Below are positions 1 through 5,007 of a stretch of DNA of 5,007 nucleotides, piece after piece. The notes beneath the pieces are model-generated. The model was not told the origin of the DNA. It was given only the letters and a program-made list of their open reading frames with translations, and ran no database searches. The DNA comes from an uncultured Clostridia bacterium (lineage in GTDB: Bacteria > Bacillota > Clostridia > Oscillospirales > Ruminococcaceae), in NCBI GenBank assembly GCA_937871145.1, contig CALMXN010000197.1:1-5007 (forward strand). The letters run 5' to 3'. Position 1 is the first letter of the stretch, and each line of letters begins with the position of its first letter. The position numbers and the translations under genes are program-made.

Positions 1-3000
1 TAAGAAGTGCAACGTTTAGTGTTGCAAATTCATTAAGTAAATCGGGCAGTTGATGAATTTGACCATATGGAGATGATGATTTAACAATTTTTTGGATACT
101 TTCAATAGTATCCTCAATTTTTTTGTTAGCAATATAGGTCTTGCTTTCTTCGTAGATAGAAAGATATTGACCAGCTCGCTCAAAAATCTTTATCTGTTCG
201 CCCTTAAAGAATTTTTTTATTGGTTCATAATCATCTGCCAAATCAAGAAGATCATCATGCTTGGCATAAACCGCATTAAAAAATTCTATTGTAAACTGAT
301 TCTGAAGAATAGAATTTAAAAGGCTTTTACCGTCCTGAAGAGTTTTCTTTCCTGGATAGTTGCATGTTGGTGTATACCTTTCTAGAAGAATATATATTTC
401 TTGTTTGAGCTGGTTTGCATATCTAAAAAAATCACCCATAATACTGTCATCGTCATCAGAAACAATTGAAATTCCGAAGAGTTCCTTGGATATTTCCTTT
501 GCAGCCTTCATCTGCTTTTCGCCAGCTCTTGTTTTCTTTTCAATCATCAGCTTTTCTAGAAATTCTTTTCGAGTGATGTATTTTATAATCTCCTGAGTTG
601 TTCTATTAACCGTTGTAACAGCTTCGTTGTTAATCCATAAAGCTATATCGCCGTCTTTGAATAATTTAGCAACAAGCCATTGTACATCAGCTTCATTGAA
701 GCCATATGGTGCTGCATAAAAATGATTTGCAAGTGTTTTCAAGGAAACCTTTGTGTGTTGTGCCTGAATGTTGCTAATGTACTTTCGCATTTCATTAAGT
801 GCAAGCACGTTAGGATTAACGTTCATTCCATCAATAGCAATTTGATTTTGTTTACTGAAAATGTTATTAATATCATTTTCGTTTGTAGGGGTATCTATAT
901 AAGTAAGCTTATGATATGTGTTTGAAACAAGCTTTCCAATAGCTTCATTTATTTTTGATGTTGGGTCTTTAGCAGATGTCTGTAATGTGCTGCCATTAAC
1001 ATATATATCAGCGTTACTAAGAGATTCTTCAAGGTATAATTTAGCATTATCGTTGTGTTCACGAAGCTCATTTTTCTTATCTGCTTTAATCTGTTCATAC
1101 TTAGTAACGCCATTTGTTGAATCAACTCTTATGAATTTCTCAATCTGTAAAGCCATTGTGATTTCATCAAGAAAAGCACGATCATCAGGAAGTGCAACAA
1201 CAACGCTGTTTGACTGACCTGATAAAAGACGAAGAGTTATTTCATCTGTTGATTCACCACTGTTTGGAGTAATAATTTTCAATGACATTGGGTAGGTCTG
1301 ACTTGCTTTATAAGGCTTATCATCTACAATCTGATTTATATTGAAAGAATATCTTCCATTTAAAGCAGAATGCTTATATCTCTTAATATCACAAATACTC
1401 TCAAAGATAAGTTCCGAAATTTTTGCTGTCTTTTCAGCTGGATCAATAGCCTGTGCTTCGACAGCTCTGTTGATTTCCTGTTCTTCATTAGTTAAGAAAA
1501 CAAAATTTTCTCCGCTTTTCTGAACATAAGTCTGTCGAACAAGACTCTTTAAAGCATCTTCAACTTTACTTTTAAGTTCAAGCCTGTCCTCGTTAACATG
1601 TGATACCATAAGACTGGTTACATTATCAACATTAGATTTGATCTCCTTGACATATTTAATCATAAATAAAACTTTGAGTACATTAACGGTAAAGCAAGTT
1701 TCTTCATGATTTGGATTTATATATTCGTTATCAGAAGCTCTCTTAATAACAATGCTATGTGAGTGGTCGATAAATTCTCTTATTGGCTCATAGAACATAT
1801 GGAATGGAACTATAGCACCTATTTCTTCTTCTTTTACGCTCATAGCAGACTCTTTAAATAAAGCAAGAAGAGAACGTTCTCCGTCTGCCATGTGCTTTCC
1901 TGAAGAACTAAATGTCCTTATAGCAGTAAGTACGCTTCCTGAAAGATTAAACTGATAAGGTACAAAAGGATACACACATGCAAAGTTAACTCTGTCGGAA
2001 TATAATTTCTTCTCAATTCCGTCATTAAACACAATTTTATTTTTTATTTCAGTGGCCTTTTCATCATATAGAATATGAAGGCTCTGTGTGCCTATTTCAT
2101 TTTTTTCAAGAATACGCTTTTTGATAACCTCGTCTGCATTAGCAGACGAAAGAGAAAGTCTTGTGTCAAAACGTCCTTGAATTTTGGAAAAATCATTTCC
2201 TTTAGTTTTTGTTACAGCGTCAATATCTTGTTGACTTGTTACAATAACCCATACCTTACCTTTACAAGCTGTTCCTAGATCTTCAGTAACAGTTTGTAAG
2301 TTAAGCATAAGCTTAGAGTCATCAGCAATATACTGCCCGATTTCGTCTACAAGAAATACAACATGATGATTATTACCTTTTTTCTTTATGTAAGTCTGAA
2401 CCATTTTAGCGAAATCTTCAATACTGATAGAATACGGTTCAGTAGCTTTTTCGCAGAAATTACGAGCTGCGTCTTCGCTCATAACACCAACATTTGACAG
2501 CGAAGAGCAGAGTTCGTCTTGAATGAAAATAGGAGAGTTTCTTTCTTCTATCCAAGATGATCCAGTCCCATTCTCAAAGATAGATATGAACTCTTCATAT
2601 TTCCCTTCATCAACAAGCCTTCGCTCTAGGTCTGCAATAAAGGGCTCAGAGCCACAAAAGCCTTGCATTTCATTAAATGCTCTTAAAAATACATTAACAA
2701 TAGCATCTTTTGACTGCTTTCCTGAGCTTTCACCTTTGGAATCAACGTTAAACAATATAACATCTGTTGATGTCTTTGCTGCAAGTTCAATATCTGCAAG
2801 AACCATCGAATCAGAAATTTTATTACCGTCCTTAAAGTAATCAACAGCTTTTTTTTGGGCAATATCTTTATTCGCAAGAAGATGGGCAAGTGTCTTTAAA
2901 AAGTGGGATTTACCGCTTCCAAAGAAGCCTGAAATCCACACTCCCATTTTATCTGTGTTACCAACAATTCCTTTTTTGTAATTATAGAAGAATGTTGCAA

Positions 3001-3166
3001 AGTGCTTCTGTAATTCATTAGTTACAACATATTCTTCAATTTCCTGTTTTTCAAGAGCTTCTTTTTCTGATATTTCAGTTTCGGTTGTTCCTATTCCTTT
3101 GTCAACTTTAATAACACCACGAATATCTCTATCAATCTTCTTTTCAAATATATTTTTTATTGTCAT
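1..3166 (-). CDS. brxC: BREX P-loop ATPase BrxC (5' 1055 codons; C-terminus beyond window)
   Basis: BrxC is the large ATPase of BREX phage defence, required with the other core proteins for phage exclusion and host methylation. The frame is open from ATG at 3166 to the left edge, 1055 codons without a stop; BrxC is usually about 1200 residues, so about 150 are missing. The protein starts MTIKNIFEKKIDRDIRGVIK, a typical BrxC N-terminus. Walker A is GFFGSGKS at residues 80-87 (catalytic Lys86), following VWIS. Walker B is VVFLVDEIGQ, with Asp274 and Glu275. A sensor-1-like strand VWVIVTSQQD follows (Thr310-Asp314), then FSKIQGRFDTRL with Arg332 and Arg336 as possible arginine fingers. The remainder is a long, mostly helical region with a short acidic run (Asp904-907). 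The start is supported by GAGGAG 8 nt upstream, overlapping the brxB stop. I see no frameshift. Family identity is confident; BREX subtype is not. Confidence 0.95.
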   Translation of the reverse strand, partial: MTIKNIFEKKIDRDIRGVIKVDKGIGTTETEISEKEALEKQEIEEYVVTNELQKHFATFFYNYKKGIVGNTDKMGVWISGFFGSGKSHFLKTLAHLLANKDIAQKKAVDYFKDGNKISDSMVLADIELAAKTSTDVILFNVDSKGESSGKQSKDAIVNVFLRAFNEMQGFCGSEPFIADLERRLVDEGKYEEFISIFENGTGSSWIEERNSPIFIQDELCSSLSNVGVMSEDAARNFCEKATEPYSISIEDFAKMVQTYIKKKGNNHHVVFLVDEIGQYIADDSKLMLNLQTVTEDLGTACKGKVWVIVTSQQDIDAVTKTKGNDFSKIQGRFDTRLSLSSANADEVIKKRILEKNEIGTQSLHILYDEKATEIKNKIVFNDGIEKKLYSDRVNFACVYPFVPYQFNLSGSVLTAIRTFSSSGKHMADGERSLLALFKESAMSVKEEEIGAIVPFHMFYEPIREFIDHSHSIVIKRASDNEYINPNHEETCFTVNVLKVLFMIKYVKEIKSNVDNVTSLMVSHVNEDRLELKSKVEDALKSLVRQTYVQKSGENFVFLTNEEQEINRAVEAQAIDPAEKTAKISELIFESICDIKRYKHSALNGRYSFNINQIVDDKPYKASQTYPMSLKIITPNSGESTDEITLRLLSGQSNSVVVALPDDRAFLDEITMALQIEKFIRVDSTNGVTKYEQIKADKKNELREHNDNAKLYLEESLSNADIYVNGSTLQTSAKDPTSKINEAIGKLVSNTYHKLTYIDTPTNENDINNIFSKQNQIAIDGMNVNPNVLALNEMRKYISNIQAQHTKVSLKTLANHFYAAPYGFNEADVQWLVAKLFKDGDIALWINNEAVTTVNRTTQEIIKYITRKEFLEKLMIEKKTRAGEKQMKAAKEISKELFGISIVSDDDDSIMGDFFRYANQLKQEIYILLERYTPTCNYPGKKTLQDGKSLLNSILQNQFTIEFFNAVYAKHDDLLDLADDYEPIKKFFKGEQIKIFERAGQYLSIYEESKTYIANKKIEDTIESIQKIVKSSSPYGQIHQLPDLLNEFATLNVALL

Positions 3167-3174
3167 AGCATTTA

Positions 3175-3180
3175 CTCCTC
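3175..3180 (-). promoter_or_regulatory. brxC ribosome binding site overlapping brxB stop codon
   Basis: On the minus strand GAGGAG lies 8 nt before the brxC ATG, and its first two bases are shared with the brxB TGA stop (3181-3179). It fixes the brxC start and suggests that ribosomes finishing brxB help load brxC. Confidence 0.85.
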
Positions 3181-3760
3181 AGTCAACTATTTTAAAAGCT
3201 CTATAGTAGTTATCATCTTTAATTTCACCATCAAACAAAACGAGTTCCTGTCCATTATATTTTCCTGGATAGAACATTACAACAGGAACATAATCAATAA
3301 CCATATGAAGATTATTAAGTATTGTATGTGAACGTAATATCGGATAACATTTTCCAATACCGGTAACAAAGACTATGGTTCGTTCCTTTAGACGTTCTTC
3401 GATATATTTGATTATGAGACCGTTAGTTGAATTTACCTGCATAAGATTTGATATGCCGTGGCTTAGTTTTTCAAATCCATTTTTCTTTTCTATGTCAAAG
3501 CATTTTTCAAGTCGATTTTTACTTTTAAGAATATCTATCATTATTTCATATAAATCAAAGACTTGAATATTATATTCATCAGAAGAATTTTCATTTTTAT
3601 TTTTAATATTTTCAACTCTTTCCCTGACTTTTATTTCATCTTCAGCCGGGTAATCGAAAATATAGTATCCGACTTCATTGCTTAAACCTTTGTTTTGTCT
3701 AAATGAAGTTTTTTTAATCTCTTCTTCAAGCCTATCTAATCTTTGTTCTAATAAGGTCAT
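3179..3760 (-). CDS. brxB: BREX protein BrxB (DUF1788 family)
   Basis: BrxB is a small core BREX protein of the DUF1788 family. It is required for defence in type 1 systems, but its biochemical role is not well defined. The 193-residue product matches the family's usual length of about 200. It opens with a charged helix (MTLLEQRLDRLEEEIKK), followed by YYIFDYPAEDE and a lysine- and glutamate-rich helical middle. The C-terminal half has the signature I recognise: FVTGIGKCYPILRSHTILNN (about residues 130-149), then VPVVMFYPGKYNGQELVLF and a terminal DDNYYRAFKIVD. The RSH-x-x-LNNL core, the FYPG turn and the YYRAF ending are family hallmarks. The ATG follows the brxA stop after a single base and has its own GGGAG site 9 nt upstream, inside the brxA coding end, so the two are probably translationally coupled. 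No membrane segment or signal peptide is visible. Confidence 0.94.
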   Translation of the reverse strand: MTLLEQRLDRLEEEIKKTSFRQNKGLSNEVGYYIFDYPAEDEIKVRERVENIKNKNENSSDEYNIQVFDLYEIMIDILKSKNRLEKCFDIEKKNGFEKLSHGISNLMQVNSTNGLIIKYIEERLKERTIVFVTGIGKCYPILRSHTILNNLHMVIDYVPVVMFYPGKYNGQELVLFDGEIKDDNYYRAFKIVD

Positions 3761-3761
3761 A

Positions 3762-4367
3762 TTAATACGCTCCCGTCATAGCTTTAATAATATCAGCTTC
3801 ACCATTAGTTTCAAGATATTTTTCAAAAAGAGTGTCAATAATTGGCGGATTGATAAGCTTTTTATTGTCACGCTCAATCAATAAATTTGATTCTGTTAAT
3901 ATTGTCATAAATGAGCCTTGAATTCGTTTTCTTGTGGGCTCTTTCCATTCAGCAATTACTTCACTCTGAACTATCTTGTTATTAAAAAATATTCTAATAT
4001 CTGATGGCTCAATAGTATCAATTCCAAGAATAATTTTTTCTCTATATACTTCATTAATAAATTCAAAAAATATGCGACTATTTCTTAATATACAAACAAG
4101 ATTAAATAATCTTTGCATTGATAAATCTGAATTGAAAAATAGTTCTATTGCGTTTTCGTCAAGAGAATCGGCTCTACGCTTAATGTATCCATAAATTCGT
4201 TTTGCTCTGTATTCATTTGGTGCTCCAAAAATATTATTCTGTATAATTTTAGCTTTAATTTCAGTGTCAGTAAGTTTGTCTCTTTTTAATTTAAGATAAT
4301 CTTTAAACTCAATTAACCAATACGATTCTGATACTAATCCTGAACTATAGTTTTGTGTTATCATCAT
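3762..4367 (-). CDS. brxA: BREX protein BrxA (DUF1819 family)
   Basis: BrxA is the first gene of the operon and belongs to the DUF1819 family. A crystallised homologue is an all-helical, winged-helix-like protein that binds double-stranded DNA; its exact step in BREX is not established. From the ATG at 4367 the product is 201 residues, the normal family length. Visible family features are the N-terminal YSSGLVSESYWLIEFKDYL, the NNIFGAPNEYRAKRIYGYIKRR block (about residues 44-65), and a C-terminal stretch WKEPTRKRIQGSFMTILTESNLL that reads as a wing or recognition-helix region with many basic residues. The start is ambiguous: TTG (4370), ATG (4367) and ATG (4364) are consecutive in frame. GGGG at 4376-4373 is too close to the TTG but 5 and 8 nt from the two ATGs, so I chose 4367, with 4364 equally possible. 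Gene order brxA-brxB-brxC supports the call. Confidence 0.93.
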   Translation of the reverse strand: MMITQNYSSGLVSESYWLIEFKDYLKLKRDKLTDTEIKAKIIQNNIFGAPNEYRAKRIYGYIKRRADSLDENAIELFFNSDLSMQRLFNLVCILRNSRIFFEFINEVYREKIILGIDTIEPSDIRIFFNNKIVQSEVIAEWKEPTRKRIQGSFMTILTESNLLIERDNKKLINPPIIDTLFEKYLETNGEADIIKAMTGAY

Positions 4368-4372
4368 CAAAT

Positions 4373-4376
4373 CCCC
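4373..4376 (-). promoter_or_regulatory. brxA ribosome binding site (GGGG)
   Basis: A GGGGA run on the minus strand is the only purine-rich, anti-Shine-Dalgarno-like site before brxA. It is weaker than the sites of brxC and the transposase. Its spacing argues against the TTG codon and for one of the two following ATG codons. Confidence 0.55.
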
Positions 4377-4459
4377 ATTATATACTACATAATTCCTGAA
4401 TTACGAATTTTACTTACAGTTATAAAATATTTAATGTAAAAATATTTTTGAAATATGTA

Positions 4460-4479
4460 TTTAGTTCAAATTTACTAAA
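4460..4479. repeat. Inverted repeat in the brxA leader (operator candidate)
   Basis: TTTAGT (4460-4465) and ACTAAA (4474-4479) are perfect 6-bp arms around an 8-bp spacer. The repeat begins about 15 bp downstream of the predicted brxA transcription start, a place where a dimeric repressor could block transcription. As an RNA hairpin it would be weak, being nearly all A-U pairs. In such A+T-rich DNA a chance origin is quite possible. Confidence 0.3.
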
Positions 4480-4500
4480 CTTATAATAACTCAATATAAT

Positions 4501-4529
4501 ATTATACTGTTTTTTCACAAATAAATCAA
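4501..4529 (-). promoter_or_regulatory. Sigma-A promoter of the BREX operon
   Basis: On the minus strand a -35 box TTGATT (4529-4524) and a perfect -10 box TATAAT (4506-4501) are separated by exactly 17 bp. Transcription would start near 4494, giving a leader of about 127 nt before brxA. This is the best match on this strand between the transposase and brxA. No other promoter or terminator is evident between brxA, brxB and brxC, which suggests one transcript for all three. Confidence 0.75.
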
Positions 4530-4723
4530 GCTTTTGTTGTCAAAAATTGTATTAAAGCTAAAAATTAACGCCATATACATAACATAAATGGTTTTCATAC
4601 TAATCACGACATTTGTGTTTTTTAGGTATGCAATTGTTATTGCTTCTATAATAGTTTATGTTAACTATCCTGTCAAAACGCGTAGTTACAACGTTTAATG
4701 CAGTTTTTTGTCTATAATTTCTA

Positions 4724-4752
4724 TTGAAAAGCCTCCAAAAACATGATATAAT
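4724..4752 (+). promoter_or_regulatory. Sigma-A promoter (extended -10) of the transposase gene
   Basis: TTGAAA (4724-4729), a 17-bp spacer and TATAAT (4747-4752), preceded by a TG extension at 4744-4745, form a near-consensus promoter. The expected start is around 4759, only about 30 nt before the transposase ATG. It points away from the BREX promoter. Confidence 0.72.
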
Positions 4753-4774
4753 TTAGGTATATATTAGGTATACA
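4753..4774 (+). repeat. Tandem 11-bp direct repeat
   Basis: Two adjacent 11-bp units, TTAGGTATATA (4753-4763) and TTAGGTATACA (4764-4774), differ at one base. They fill the gap between the -10 box and the ribosome binding site. A third copy of the TTAGGTAT core lies at 4622-4629. The 11-bp period places both copies on the same face of the helix. Confidence 0.7.
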
Positions 4775-4780
4775 GAGGAG
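4774..4780 (+). promoter_or_regulatory. Transposase ribosome binding site (AGAGGAG)
   Basis: AGAGGAG lies 8 nt before the ATG at 4789. It is a strong Shine-Dalgarno match that fixes the start of the transposase. Confidence 0.8.
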
Positions 4781-4788
4781 CGCTTTTT

Positions 4789-5007
4789 ATGGGAAATTAT
4801 TCAGTACCAGAATCTATACGCAAACATAAACCAACAGGAACTATGGTTAAGCGTATTTCAAATAATTACTATGTCTACGAATATTCTACAGTTAAAGGCG
4901 AAGACGGTAAACGACACACAAAAATGGGTAAAATAATCGGTTCTATCAAAGAAGGAATAGGATTTGTTCCAAATGATAGTTTTGCATGTGATTCTGAAAT
5001 AAGTACA
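4789..5007 (+). CDS. IS transposase, N-terminal 73 codons (runs off window)
   Basis: The ATG at 4789 opens a frame with no stop up to the window end. The product begins MGNYSVPESIRKHKPTGTMV, then KRISNNYYVYEYSTVKGEDG, KRHTKMGKIIGSIKEGIGF and VPND. I recognise this as the N-terminus of a DDE transposase common in gut Clostridia, probably of the IS4/IS1634 superfamily. The pattern of a short basic lead, a YYVYEY strand, then G-KRHTKMGK-IIGSIKEGIGF resembles the small beta-rich region before the catalytic domain in those proteins. The DDE residues lie outside the window, so family assignment is from resemblance only, and whether the gene is intact cannot be judged. The promoter and ribosome binding site are good, so the copy looks expressible at its start. 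It is divergent from the BREX operon and probably not functionally linked to it. Confidence 0.78.
   Translation, partial: MGNYSVPESIRKHKPTGTMVKRISNNYYVYEYSTVKGEDGKRHTKMGKIIGSIKEGIGFVPNDSFACDSEIST

Larger units (their letters stand above)
4368..4788. other. Divergent intergenic region between brxA and the IS transposase
   Basis: This stretch of about 420 bases is very A+T-rich and I find no convincing gene on either strand. It holds two back-to-back sigma-A promoters, the brxA leader, several short inverted repeats, and presumably one end of the insertion sequence. Short inverted repeats other than the one listed separately are AATTC/GAATT (4391-4402), GCAAT/ATTGC (4630-4643) and ATAGTT/AACTAT (4651-4668). 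None is followed by a T run, so none looks like a terminator. Confidence 0.8.
4724..5007 (+). mobile_element. Insertion sequence, 5' part (minimum extent)
   Basis: A transposase gene with its own promoter implies an insertion sequence whose bulk lies to the right. The left limit given is only the promoter; I could not identify the terminal inverted repeat or a target duplication, because the right end is not in view. The true end is probably between about 4600 and 4720, upstream of the BREX promoter. Confidence 0.6.

Noticed and set aside
918..1217. 99-residue plus-strand open frame with hydrophobic stretches
   Set aside because: It is antisense to an uninterrupted part of brxC; the apparent membrane-like composition is a by-product of A+T-rich coding DNA read backwards.
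2523..2840. 105-residue plus-strand open frame
   Set aside because: It is antisense to brxC, serine-rich as expected for the complement of this coding sequence, and has no recognisable domain.
2683..2889. 68-residue minus-strand open frame beginning MPIFLRIKILPKKK
   Set aside because: It lies wholly inside brxC in another frame, between Walker A and Walker B, and has a low-complexity composition typical of a shadow frame.
4647..4652. A second perfect TATAAT on the plus strand
   Set aside because: No -35-like box is found 16 to 18 bp upstream and there is no TG extension, so it is probably chance in A+T-rich DNA.
4630..4668. Two small perfect inverted repeats (GCAAT/ATTGC and ATAGTT/AACTAT) considered as a terminator or riboswitch-like element
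   Set aside because: The stems are only 5-6 bp, mostly A-T, without a following T run or any known riboswitch core.
4669..4700. Stretch CTGTCAAAACGCG considered as the terminal inverted repeat of the IS
   Set aside because: The other IS end is outside the window and no target duplication can be seen, so the tip cannot be assigned.
1..5007. CRISPR array, tRNA or rRNA gene
   Set aside because: No regularly spaced repeats and no tRNA-like cloverleaf or rRNA segment was seen on either strand.

Overview
The window looks like a low-GC Gram-positive chromosome or island, most likely from Clostridia (a Ruminococcaceae- or Lachnospiraceae-like gut or rumen bacterium). The basis is an A+T-rich composition with A/T-favouring third codon positions, strong AG-rich Shine-Dalgarno sites, textbook sigma-A promoters, and a transposase N-terminus of a kind I associate with that group. 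The placement is an inference, not a database result.

Almost the whole window (positions 1 to about 4367, minus strand) is the first half of a BREX (bacteriophage exclusion) defence operon: brxA, then brxB, then brxC, read right to left. brxA and brxB are separated by one base. The brxC ribosome binding site overlaps the brxB stop codon. brxC runs off the left edge after 1055 codons, so roughly the last 150 residues of a normal-length BrxC lie outside, as would the methyltransferase (pglX), the alkaline-phosphatase-fold protein (pglZ) and the Lon-like protease (brxL) of a type 1 system. The order A-B-C fits type 1, but type 5 also begins with brxA, brxB and a brxC-like gene, so the subtype is not settled here.

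Positions 4368 to 4788 hold no gene. This A+T-rich stretch contains a good sigma-A promoter firing left into brxA (TTGATT, 17 bp, TATAAT on the minus strand), a leader of about 125 nt with a small inverted repeat, and a second, divergent promoter firing right (TTGAAA, 17 bp, extended -10 TATAAT). The right-hand promoter drives the start of an insertion-sequence transposase at 4789, cut off by the window end after 73 codons. An insertion sequence therefore sits immediately upstream of the BREX promoter, where some BREX loci carry a regulator gene such as brxR.

The gene content is a known system. The points most worth checking are the operator-like inverted repeat in the BREX leader, the position of the IS end relative to the BREX promoter, and the tandem 11-bp repeat between the transposase promoter and its ribosome binding site.
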